Below, piece by piece: positions 31,342-38,500 of a stretch of DNA of 41,129 nucleotides. Each line of letters begins with the position of its first letter. The stretch's first letter is position 1. Made by a program: the position numbers and the translations under genes. The notes below the pieces were generated by a model. The model worked only from the letters and a program-made list of their open reading frames with translations, had not been told where the DNA came from and searched no databases. The stretch is from positions 1-41,129 of the forward strand of contig DZCM01000009.1 of the NCBI GenBank assembly GCA_022730295.1. Reading direction: 5' to 3'. The DNA is from Rhodanobacter sp. (GTDB taxonomy: Bacteria; Pseudomonadota; Gammaproteobacteria; Xanthomonadales; Rhodanobacteraceae).

Positions 31342-33320
31342 GCGTGGTCATCCGCAAGCTTGCCGGGCGGCGCCGGTTCGGGTTTCGCGTGCGTTGTTTC
31401 CGGCTCGACCGCGCGCTTGAGGCGGAAGCGCCGGTCCAGCACCACCGTGAAGCTGCCGAGCATCATCAGGATGCCGCCCGCCCAGATCCAGCGCACGAAC
31501 GGCTTGTCGTACACGCGCAGCGACCAGGCGCCATCGCCGATGCGATCGCCGAGCGAGACGTACAGGTCGCGGAAGATGCCAGCCTGGATCGCGGCCTCGG
31601 TTTGCACCTGGCCACCGGCGTATGTGCGTTTTTGCGGATGCAGCACCACGACTGGTTTGCCGTCGCGGGTGATGCTTACGCTGCCTTGCTCCGCCAACCA
31701 GTTGGGGCCCTTGGTTTCGCTGACGCCGCGGAACTGGAAGGCATACGCGCCGACTTCGACGCTCGACCCGGGCCGCATGCTGACGTCCTGCTCCACGCTC
31801 ATCGAACGCGTCAGGATCGCGCCAGCGATGAACACGCCGACGCCGAAGTGGGCCAGCATCATGCCGACCATTTCGAACGGATAGCGCTTGCCGGCCGGCG
31901 CTTCGCGCCAGCGCTTGATTGCGAACAACGCGACGCCAGCCATTACCCAGACCGATGCGGTGATGCCGAGCAACTGGTAGAACGAGCGTGCGCCGACAAC
32001 GAAGCCGATGATGCCCGCGGCAACCGCCAGCGCGACGATCTTCACCAATGCGCGTGCCCACACTTTCAGGTCCGCCTTGCCCCAGCGCGACAGCGGACCG
32101 AACGGCATTGCCAGCACCAGCGGGGTCATCAGCAGCAGGAACAGCGGTCCGAAGTAGGGTGGCCCAACCGAAATGCGGCCGATGTTGAGCGCCTCGCCGA
32201 CCAACGGGTAGAGCGTGCCCAGCAGCACCATCGCGCAGGCGACGGTGAGCATCAGGTTGCCGACCACCATCAGCGTCTCGCGCGAGGCCAGCGCGAACGG
32301 CTGGCCGCCGGTGACCTTGGGTGCGCGCAGTGCGTACAGCAACAGCGAGCCGCCGATCACCACGCCGAGGTACACCAGGATGAAGAGGCCGCGCGTTGGC
32401 GCGAAGGCGAACGCGTGCACGCTGGTCAAGAGTCCCGAGCGCACGAGGAAGGTACCGAGCAGCGAAAACGCGAAGCCGAAAATCGACAGCAGCAGCGTCC
32501 ATGCGCGCAGTCCGCCGCGCTTGTCGGTGATGGCCTGCGCGTGGATCAGGGCGGCGCCGATCAGCCACGGCATGAACGAGGCGTTCTCGACCGGGTCCCA
32601 GAACCACCAGCCGCCCCAGCCAAGCTCGTAATAGGCCCAGGCACTGCCGGCCACGATGCCGACGGTGAGGAACCCCCACGCAACGTTGGTCCACGGCCGC
32701 GCCCAGCGCACCCAGGTAGCCTTCAGTTCGCCGCCGAGCAAGGATGCAATCGCGAACGCGAAGGCGACGCTGAAACCGACATAGCCCATGTACAGCAGGG
32801 GTGGGTGGAAGGTGAGGCCTGGATCCTGCAGCACCGGGTTCAAGTCGGCGCCGTTTGGTGGAGCTGGCAGGATCCGCACGAAGGGATTGGACGTGGTCAC
32901 CATGTACAGCAGGAACCCGAACGACACGAACCCCAGCACGCCGATCACGCGCGCAAAGAACGCTTCCGGCAGCTTGCCACCGAGCGCCACCAGCGCCACC
33001 GTCCACAGGTTGAGGATCAGCATCCACAACAACAAGGATCCTTCGTGCGCGCCCCATACCGCGGCCAGCCGGTAGTACCAGGGCAGGGTGAGGTTGGAAT
33101 TCTGGGCGACGTAGGCGACCGAAAAATCGTTGATCCAGAACGCCCACGCGAGGATGCCGAAGGCGAGCGCCACGAACACGAACTGCCCGGCCGCGAGCGA
33201 GCGGCCGGTTGCCATCAACGGGCGGCTGTTTTTCCACGCGCCGGTGAGCGGCAACACGCATTGCAGCGCCGACAGGATCAGCGCGAGGATCAGCGCAAGT
33301 TGGCCGAGTTCTGGGGTCAT
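31338..33320 (-). CDS. ccmF: Cytochrome c haem lyase subunit CcmF
   Basis: 660 residues. A multi-spanning membrane protein that ligates haem from CcmE to apocytochrome c. The WWD domain reads GWGGWWFWDPVENASFMPWL. The family stretches VWGAHEGSLLLWMLIL, PPLLYMGYVGFSVAFAFA and FLVRSGLLTSVHAFA carry conserved histidines for haem. About 14-15 helices are visible, with a periplasmic C-terminal loop (GSSVEVGAYAFQF, DGKPVVVLHPQKRTY). Length is normal. The ATG start overlaps the ccmE stop by ATGA. Confidence 0.97.
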   Translation of the reverse strand: MTPELGQLALILALILSALQCVLPLTGAWKNSRPLMATGRSLAAGQFVFVALAFGILAWAFWINDFSVAYVAQNSNLTLPWYYRLAAVWGAHEGSLLLWMLILNLWTVALVALGGKLPEAFFARVIGVLGFVSFGFLLYMVTTSNPFVRILPAPPNGADLNPVLQDPGLTFHPPLLYMGYVGFSVAFAFAIASLLGGELKATWVRWARPWTNVAWGFLTVGIVAGSAWAYYELGWGGWWFWDPVENASFMPWLIGAALIHAQAITDKRGGLRAWTLLLSIFGFAFSLLGTFLVRSGLLTSVHAFAFAPTRGLFILVYLGVVIGGSLLLYALRAPKVTGGQPFALASRETLMVVGNLMLTVACAMVLLGTLYPLVGEALNIGRISVGPPYFGPLFLLLMTPLVLAMPFGPLSRWGKADLKVWARALVKIVALAVAAGIIGFVVGARSFYQLLGITASVWVMAGVALFAIKRWREAPAGKRYPFEMVGMMLAHFGVGVFIAGAILTRSMSVEQDVSMRPGSSVEVGAYAFQFRGVSETKGPNWLAEQGSVSITRDGKPVVVLHPQKRTYAGGQVQTEAAIQAGIFRDLYVSLGDRIGDGAWSLRVYDKPFVRWIWAGGILMMLGSFTVVLDRRFRLKRAVEPETTHAKPEPAPPGKLADDHA

Positions 33321-33823
33321 GGTCGTATCACCGCAGGGTGCTTGGTGCTGCCTTCCCCCGCTTGCGGGGGCGGGAGTTTGCCGGAAGGAATCCGGTGTTC
33401 TTCCTTGGCCTTGGCGATGGCCTGCGCGACTTGTGGGGGCATGTACGTTGCATCGTGCTTGGCCAGCACCTTGGTCGCGATGAAGGTGCCGTTTTGCATG
33501 CGCCCGGTGGTGATGGTGCTCTGGCCGACGCGGAACAGGTCGGGCAGGATGCCGGTGTATTTCACCGGGATGTTTTCGAAGCGGTCGGTGAGCACGAAAT
33601 CGGTTTGCAGGGTTCCGGACACCTTGTGCACACTGCCTTCGGCGACGATGCCGCCGAGCCGGAACACGCCGTCTGCGGGGGCCTTGCCCGCGATGACTTC
33701 ACTCGGCGAATACAGATAGGTCATGGTCTGCTGCAACGCGAATACGGAAATCGCCGTGGCGATGCCGACCGCAGCCACGATCACCAGAGTGACGATCAGG
33801 CGGCGTTTGCGAACCGGATTCAT
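33317..33823 (-). CDS. ccmE: Haem chaperone CcmE with a repeat-derived C-terminal tail
   Basis: 168 residues from the ATG at 33823. CcmE covalently binds haem in the periplasm and hands it to CcmF. It has one N-terminal helix (about 8-30), the OB-fold with RLGGIVAEGSVHK and VKYTGILPDLFRVGQ, and H123/Y127 in AKHDATYMPPQV, matching E. coli H130/Y134. After about residue 142 the chain is unusual: SGKLPPPQAGEGSTKHP is encoded by the bipartite palindrome at 33355-33395, so the tail looks like an intergenic element captured as coding sequence. The stop still overlaps the ccmF start by ATGA. Overlaps ccmD the same way. Confidence 0.95.
   Translation of the reverse strand: MNPVRKRRLIVTLVIVAAVGIATAISVFALQQTMTYLYSPSEVIAGKAPADGVFRLGGIVAEGSVHKVSGTLQTDFVLTDRFENIPVKYTGILPDLFRVGQSTITTGRMQNGTFIATKVLAKHDATYMPPQVAQAIAKAKEEHRIPSGKLPPPQAGEGSTKHPAVIRP
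33355..33395. repeat. Bipartite palindrome inside the ccmE 3' end
   Basis: CCCCCGC / GCGGGGG with TT loop (33355-33370), a GGGAG spacer, then CCGGA / TCCGG with loop AGGAA (33381-33395). The first hairpin shares CGCTTGCG with 80-101; the second half resembles 34082-34103 read on the other strand (GGAAGGAATC). Confidence 0.75.
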
Positions 33824-34014
33824 GCCGATGCCTCCGCACTGGTCGTGCGCGGCTTGCGGGATTGCTCGCGCGCGATGCGGCCGCGCAACGCGCGCGTGAC
33901 CCGCCGGCGCTTCAATGCGGGCGCCAGCCAATCCCATGCGAGCACGCTGAAGAACACCGCGTAGGCGGGCCACACGTACTTGGCATAGCCGCCCATTGCG
34001 AGCCAATGTGTCAT
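33820..34014 (-). CDS. ccmD: Cytochrome c maturation protein CcmD
   Basis: 64 residues. A small membrane protein needed to release haem-loaded CcmE from CcmABC. It has the hallmark order: MGGYAKYVWPAYAVFF as the single helix, followed by a basic cytosolic tail (LKRRRVTRALRGRIAREQSRK). The ATG at 34014 is preferred; a longer in-frame reading runs back through a palindrome and is not family-like. The stop overlaps the ccmE start. Confidence 0.93.
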   Translation of the reverse strand: MTHWLAMGGYAKYVWPAYAVFFSVLAWDWLAPALKRRRVTRALRGRIAREQSRKPRTTSAEASA

Positions 34015-34081
34015 GTCAGTGCGTCGCTCCAGCATGCGTTGTTGCAGCCAACGCAATGGATTGCTGGCCTCCACAACCCCC

Positions 34082-34125
34082 GCCGATTCCTTCCGGAATC
34101 GGCAGCTCCCTTGACTCAAGGGGGC
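34082..34125. repeat. Bipartite palindrome between ccmC and ccmD
   Basis: GCCGATTCC / GGAATCGGC with loop TTCC (34082-34103), then GCTCCCTT / AAGGGGGC with one G-T pair (34105-34125). The second hairpin, with CTCCCTTGACTCAAGG, recurs at 35007-35028; read on the minus strand the order matches the element in ccmE. Confidence 0.75.
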
Positions 34126-34146
34126 AGAAAATCGCGAGCCAGTGCA

Positions 34147-34911
34147 TCACCGTGACGGTGCTCCAACAAGTTCGCGCACCCACTGCTTGCCGCCTTCCAG
34201 CGACAACAATCCGGTGCGTGCGCGGCCGAGGATGCTCGCGAAGTAGTACAGGTGCGTCGCCAGCGCCATCACCAGCAGTGGCCACAACATCGCGGGCGCG
34301 ATGGAAGACTTGCCGAGATCCATCCAGTCAACGGTGTTGCCTTGGTGCAGGGTGTTCCACCATTGCACCGAGTAATGCACGATCGGCAGGTTCACGACGC
34401 CGACCAGTGCGAGCAACGCCGCCGCGCGCGCGCCACGGCGGCGATCCTCGAAGGCGTGGTACAGGCCAATCACGCCGAGGTACAGGAAAAACAGCACCAG
34501 CTCGGAAGTCAGCCGCGCATCCCAGGTCCACCAGGTGCCCCACATCGGCTTGCCCCACAGCGAACCGGTGACGAGCGTGATCAGGGTGAAGGCCGCACCG
34601 AGCGGAGCCGATTCCATCGCGATGACTTCGGCCAATTTCACACGCCACACCAGCGCGATCAAACCGGCGATCGCCATGCCGACGTAGATCGCAAGGCTCA
34701 TCCACGCGCTCGGCACGTGGATGAAAATGATGCGATAGGCGTCGCCCTGCTGATAATCCGGTGGCGCCAGCACCAGCCCGCCGTACAGGCCGATCACCGC
34801 TGCCACGATGGCGGCGGCCAGCAGCCACGGCCGCAATGCACCCGCGAAACGGTAGAAGTTCGGCGGCGAGCCGAGCCAGTGCATCCAGTGGGGGATATAA
34901 CTGCGGGACAT
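34147..34911 (-). CDS. ccmC: Haem exporter/handling protein CcmC
   Basis: 254 residues. It loads haem onto CcmE. Six membrane helices are visible. The WWD motif reads MWGTWWTWDARLTSELVLFFL, split here at the conserved TWD, and flanking haem-ligand histidines are in IIFIHVPSAWMS and IVHYSVQWWNTLHQG. Length is normal. The ATG start is at 34911. The gaps to ccmD (132 bases) and ccmB (152 bases) hold palindromic elements rather than genes. Confidence 0.97.
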   Translation of the reverse strand: MSRSYIPHWMHWLGSPPNFYRFAGALRPWLLAAAIVAAVIGLYGGLVLAPPDYQQGDAYRIIFIHVPSAWMSLAIYVGMAIAGLIALVWRVKLAEVIAMESAPLGAAFTLITLVTGSLWGKPMWGTWWTWDARLTSELVLFFLYLGVIGLYHAFEDRRRGARAAALLALVGVVNLPIVHYSVQWWNTLHQGNTVDWMDLGKSSIAPAMLWPLLVMALATHLYYFASILGRARTGLLSLEGGKQWVRELVGAPSR

Positions 34912-35006
34912 GGGTTGCGAAATCCAGGCCGCTCAGCGGCGTGCCCCCATTTCCACGAACAGGTCTCCACAAAACCCGCCTGACAGTTGTGCGGCAACGG
35001 GCAGGC

Positions 35007-35028
35007 GGCTCCCTTGACTCAAGGTGGC
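35007..35028. repeat. Palindrome between ccmB and ccmC
   Basis: GGCTCCCTTGACTCAAGGTG with a following GC, nearly identical to the second hairpin at 34105-34125 (one T for G). The surrounding bases GGCAGGCGGCTC versus GGCAGCTC also align, so the two are copies of one element. Confidence 0.7.
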
Positions 35029-35063
35029 AAGCGCTAGCGACAGTAATGAGACGAGGACATTCA

Positions 35064-35807
35064 TCATGCTTCAACCGCGATCTTCAAGGCCGCCGCGCAT
35101 GCGAGTGGCGCCAGCACGATCGCCAGGACCAGGGCCGCTGCCAGCCACGCCAGCGGCGCAGCGTACGGCATTCCATTTTGCGCGGCGGCAACCGCGCCGG
35201 CGGCGAAAATCACCACCGGGACGGCCAGGGGCAACAACATCAAGGCGAGCAGGATACCAGAGCGGCGTGCCCCGGCCGCGAGGGCCGACAGCACGGAACC
35301 GAGCAGCGCCAGCAAGGGTGTCGCCAGCAACAAGGCCAGCATCAGTACCGGCAGCACTGCGGACGGCAAGTCAAGCAGGGCTCCCAACAGCGGCATGACG
35401 ACGATCAAGGGCAGGACCGTGGTCAGCCAATGCGCGATGACCCGGGTCAGGGCCAGCAGCGCCAGCGGCTGCGGCGCCAGCAGCCACTGCTCCAGCGTGC
35501 CGTCGTCAAGATCGCTGCGGAACATCGACTCCAGCGCTGGCAGCATTGCCAGCACCACGATCACCAGCAACACGCCGCCGGCGATGCGTCCCAGCAGTTG
35601 CGGGTCTGGGCCCAGCGCGAACGGAAACAGTGCGGTAACGATCACGGCGTAGAGCAGCGGCAGGAACAGTTCACCGCGACGCCGCCACGCCAGCGTGAAG
35701 TCACGGCGCAGCAGGGCCAAACAGGCACGCCATGCGTTGGGCGTGCGAAACCCTTCGGCACGTCGCGTGCGTGGTCGTTCAATCGCGCTGGAAGGATTGG
35801 TGGCCAT
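35064..35807 (-). CDS. ccmB: Haem ABC exporter permease CcmB
   Basis: 247 residues. The membrane partner of CcmA. Six helices are visible. Family segments are LLRRDFTLAWRRRGELFLPLL, FALGPDPQLLGRIAGGVLLV and RSDLDDGTLEQWLLAPQPL, the last being the conserved cytosolic loop that contacts CcmA, and MLLPLAVPVVIFAAGAV. An N-terminal extension of about 25 residues (ATNPSSAIERPRTRR) is longer than usual. The ATG start at 35807 is followed upstream by a repeat-rich 167-base gap before ccmA. Confidence 0.95.
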   Translation of the reverse strand: MATNPSSAIERPRTRRAEGFRTPNAWRACLALLRRDFTLAWRRRGELFLPLLYAVIVTALFPFALGPDPQLLGRIAGGVLLVIVVLAMLPALESMFRSDLDDGTLEQWLLAPQPLALLALTRVIAHWLTTVLPLIVVMPLLGALLDLPSAVLPVLMLALLLATPLLALLGSVLSALAAGARRSGILLALMLLPLAVPVVIFAAGAVAAAQNGMPYAAPLAWLAAALVLAIVLAPLACAAALKIAVEA

Positions 35808-35824
35808 TCGGTCAAGAGCAATCT

Positions 35825-35903
35825 GTCCGCAAATGAACGCGAATGAACGCCAATGAAAGCGAAGCGAAAGCTCTATTTGCGTTCTTTGCGTTCATTTGCG
35901 GAC
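35825..35903. repeat. Inverted repeat in the ccmA-ccmB gap
   Basis: GTCCGCAAATGAACGC (35825-35840) and GCGTTCATTTGCGGAC (35888-35903) are perfect 16-bp arms around 47 bases, with partial pairing continuing inward (GAACGC/GCGTTC). The right arm recurs as a direct copy at 35981-35995 inside the end of ccmA. Confidence 0.85.
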
Positions 35904-36073
35904 TGATCTGCTGTTCATCAAATCACGAGATGGATGTGCCGTGCATTGGGCTCGGCGAAGCGTACTTCTGGTGTTCATTCGCGTTCATTTGCGGAAGGTT
36001 CTGCTTTTTCTTGGGCATCCAGCCGAATATGTCGCGCATTCGGGTCGGCGAAGCGCACCGCGCCGTGGCTGGT
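35888..36073. repeat. 93-bp-period tandem duplication of the ccmA 3' end
   Basis: GCGTTCATTTGCGG occurs at 35888 and 35981, and CTCGGCGAAGCG/GTCGGCGAAGCG at 35951 and 36044, each 93 bases apart. By hand about 53 of the 75 aligned positions match, with the ends strongly conserved and the middle not. The upper copy is coding in ccmA; the lower lies downstream of its stop. Confidence 0.8.
35918..35965 (-). pseudogene. Remnant of an alternative ccmA C-terminus
   Basis: Read on the minus strand in the same frame as ccmA, just past its stop, it encodes VRFAEPNARHIHLVI and a TGA. ccmA itself has VRFADPNARHIRL. The DNA of the shared codons differs mostly at third positions, the pattern left by two copies that both evolved as coding sequence. 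It is not translated now. Confidence 0.7.
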
Positions 36074-36649
36074 GACCAGCGCAGCGCCGCCGCGGGCGCA
36101 ATGCTCGGCGATCAATGCGTTGACCAGGTCGATGCCGTGGCGGTCGAGGTTGGCGTAGGGTTCATCCAGCAACCAGATGTCGCCCGGGACCAGCAGCAAG
36201 CGCGCCAGGCCAACGCGCTTTTTCTGCCCTGCCGAGAGCGTACGCAACGGCTCGTCGAGCCACGCCGCGATGCCCACGCGCGCCATCACCGATTCGATCG
36301 TCATGCCGTCGCGTTGGCCGTACAGGCCGGCCAGGAAGGCGAGGTTTTCGCGCGGACTCAGGGCCTCGTGCATGCCCGAGCGGTGGCTGAGCAGCAGCGC
36401 GTGGCCGTTGCGGCTGTCGCGTGAAGCTGGTGAACCGTGAAACCGGATCTCGCCCGAACTCGCGGGCAGCATGCCTGCCAGCACCCGCAGCAGAGTGGTC
36501 TTGCCGGAACCGTTGTCGCCTTCGACCAGCAGGGTCTCGCCGCGTCCGACGCTGAAATCCAGTGGCCCGAACACGGGCTCGTCGTCGCGGGCAAAGGCGA
36601 GGCGGGTTGCCGTGAGCAACGGCGCGGCGGTGGCGGTGGGCGGTGTCAT
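35975..36649 (-). CDS. ccmA: Haem ABC exporter ATP-binding protein CcmA
   Basis: 224 residues from the ATG at 36649. The ATPase that drives release of holo-CcmE. Walker A GDNGSGKTTLLRVLAG, signature LSAGQKKRVGLARLLL, Walker B IWLLDEPYANLD and the switch His in LVTSHGAVRF are all present. The C-terminus after VRFADPNARHI (RLDAQEKAEPSANERE) is made by a repeat containing CCGCAAATGAACGC; a second, more family-like ending lies just beyond the stop. First gene of the ccm operon, 70 bases after the DUF3293 gene. Confidence 0.95.
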   Translation of the reverse strand: MTPPTATAAPLLTATRLAFARDDEPVFGPLDFSVGRGETLLVEGDNGSGKTTLLRVLAGMLPASSGEIRFHGSPASRDSRNGHALLLSHRSGMHEALSPRENLAFLAGLYGQRDGMTIESVMARVGIAAWLDEPLRTLSAGQKKRVGLARLLLVPGDIWLLDEPYANLDRHGIDLVNALIAEHCARGGAALVTSHGAVRFADPNARHIRLDAQEKAEPSANERE

Positions 36650-36719
36650 GGCAGGCAGCCACGTATTTTCGTGGCGCATGGCGCGGCTGTCCACGGCGGA
36701 CCCGCGCGGGGGTACGACG

Positions 36720-37136
36720 CTACATCAGTTCGTGCAGCTCCGCCGGGCCGTCACCGACACCGCGCACCACGCTCAGCTGGCCGAATTGGCGGGCCATGTC
36801 GTCGAGCTTGGCGTGGTTGATGTCCGGAACGAACAGGCTGCGTTCGCGCCAGTCGCCGGTGCCGACGCCGGTGCCACAATAAATGCAGTAGCGGTCGGCC
36901 TTCAATTCATCGCGCAGGCGGCGCTGGCGTACGCGGTTGGTCGCCGGCGGCAGCAACACGCTGGCCGGGTTCCAGGCCGTGATGAAACCCCACGGCGCGT
37001 CCGGCCGCGACAACAGCCGGACGAGCGGCGCCGGCAGCGCCTGCCCGCACCGGATGCTGGTGAAGCCACCCGCCGCCAGCCGCACGCGGTAGTCGGTTTC
37101 GCTCCACGCGCGGCGGATCGACTCGGGCAGGGGCAT
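36720..37136 (-). CDS. DUF3293 domain protein
   Basis: 138 residues. Family recognised by WGFITAWNPASVLLPPATN, followed by RRLRDELKADRYCIYCGTGVGTGDW and SLFVPDINHAKLDDMARQFGQ, the layout of DUF3293 proteins, whose function is unknown. No signal peptide or membrane helix. Two cysteines (YCIYCGTG) form a CxxC that could bind metal. It starts 5 bases after the kmo stop and precedes ccmA, so it belongs to the kynurenine transcript or bridges it to ccm. Confidence 0.85.
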   Translation of the reverse strand: MPLPESIRRAWSETDYRVRLAAGGFTSIRCGQALPAPLVRLLSRPDAPWGFITAWNPASVLLPPATNRVRQRRLRDELKADRYCIYCGTGVGTGDWRERSLFVPDINHAKLDDMARQFGQLSVVRGVGDGPAELHELM

Positions 37137-37141
37137 TGCGT

Positions 37142-38500
37142 TCAGGGATCCGTTGGCAGCGCCGGGAGCGCCGAGCGTACACGTTCCGCCGCGGCGGCGA
37201 GGTTGATTTCATCCAGCCTGGCATGGCCGTCCAGCAAGGCACCCATCAGTGCATCCTGTTGGCGGTCGCGTGCGTTGCAGTATGCATAAGGCCACGTCGT
37301 GAAGCTGACCATGCGGTAATGCGAACGAAAATGTGTCGGGATGCGGGCGGTCAGGGCCGCGGCCAATTCGCGCTTCAGCAGGTAGCGCGGATCGGCCACG
37401 CCATCGCGCATCTCGATGTAGTTGGCAATCGACATCGCGGCGATGGCGTCGGCATTCGGCTTGCGCAGCATTTCGAATTCAGCGAACGCCGCAGTGGCAT
37501 CGTCAGGCTGTGCCGACAGCAGTCTCGCCAGTTCCACTGCATCCTCGAAACCCGCATTCATGCCTTGCCCGTGGAATGGCACGATCGCGTGTGCCGCATC
37601 GCCCAGCAGCAGCGCCTGGCCGCCGAGATGCCAACGGTCGAGGTACAAGGTTGCCAGTTGGCCGACCGGATGCGCGGCCCAGTCCTCGTCGAATGTGGGC
37701 ATCAGCGCCAGTGCATCGGCGAATTGTTGCTCGAAGAATTCGCGTGCCGCGGTGGCGTCCGGCAACGTTGCGAAACTGGGATAGCTGCCTTCACCCGGCA
37801 GGAACAACGTGACAGTGAAGTTGCCTTCCGTGTTCGGCAGCGCGATGCACATGTAATTGCCGCGCGGCCAGATGTGCAGGGCGTTGGGTTCGAACGCGAA
37901 TCCCCCAGCGTACGGCGGAGGAATTTCAAGTTCCTTGTAGCCGTGTCCCAGCGGCTCGATGCGTTCGCCGAGGTTGAGCGATTGTTGCATCGCCGCGCGC
38001 AGCGCCGAGCCCGCACCGTCGCAACCCAGCAGCAGTCCGGCCGCATGCTGCCGTTGGACGCCATCGGCGCCGGCCAGCGTGATCGTGCCGGCGTCGAAAT
38101 CGGCGCCGACGAGCCCGGCGTCGAAGTGCAGGCGTGCGCCGGCCTGTTCGGCGGCATCCAGCAACAGGATGTTGAGTCCACCGCGCGACACCGAGCGGAT
38201 GACCTCGGAGTCGTCGAGGCCGTAGCGTTGCAGGTTCACTTCGCCATCCAGCGGATGCACCATGCGCCCGCGCATCATCATCGCGTGTTGCAGCACGGTG
38301 TCGGCGAGCCCGGCCTGCCGCAGCGCGTTGAGGCCGCGTTCGGCCAGCGCGAGGTTGATCGAGCGTCCGCCGAGGAAGCCCTGCACGCGCGGATCGGGCC
38401 GGCGTTCGAATACTTCAACTTCGAATCCGCGCTGCGCAAGCAGGGTGGCGAGCAGGGAGCCGACCAGGCCGGCGCCGATGATGGTGGCGTGCTTGCTCAT
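37142..38500 (-). CDS. kmo: Kynurenine 3-monooxygenase
   Basis: 452 residues from the ATG at 38500. An FAD and NADPH enzyme that hydroxylates L-kynurenine to 3-hydroxykynurenine. The N-terminal FAD motif is ATIIGAGLVGSLLATLLAQ, followed by GRSINLALAERGLNALR and LLGCDGAGSALR; the second FAD motif is LLGDAAHAIVPFHGQGMNAGF. A hydrophobic segment near the C-terminus, as in membrane-bound KMOs, is less evident here. The start overlaps the kynU stop by ATGA; an upstream ATG at 38548 would extend into kynU. Length is normal. Confidence 0.95.
   Translation of the reverse strand: MSKHATIIGAGLVGSLLATLLAQRGFEVEVFERRPDPRVQGFLGGRSINLALAERGLNALRQAGLADTVLQHAMMMRGRMVHPLDGEVNLQRYGLDDSEVIRSVSRGGLNILLLDAAEQAGARLHFDAGLVGADFDAGTITLAGADGVQRQHAAGLLLGCDGAGSALRAAMQQSLNLGERIEPLGHGYKELEIPPPYAGGFAFEPNALHIWPRGNYMCIALPNTEGNFTVTLFLPGEGSYPSFATLPDATAAREFFEQQFADALALMPTFDEDWAAHPVGQLATLYLDRWHLGGQALLLGDAAHAIVPFHGQGMNAGFEDAVELARLLSAQPDDATAAFAEFEMLRKPNADAIAAMSIANYIEMRDGVADPRYLLKRELAAALTARIPTHFRSHYRMVSFTTWPYAYCNARDRQQDALMGALLDGHARLDEINLAAAAERVRSALPALPTDP

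Noticed and set aside
31212-33719. An 835-codon open frame on the plus strand opposite ccmF and ccmE
   Set aside because: Composition is dominated by Arg, Gln, His and Ala with no recognisable domain; it is the shadow of the ccm genes.
34761-35846. Plus-strand coding region opposite ccmC/ccmB
   Set aside because: Gln/His/Arg-rich low-complexity translation opposite certain membrane-protein genes; its SANERE ending merely reflects the repeat at 35825.
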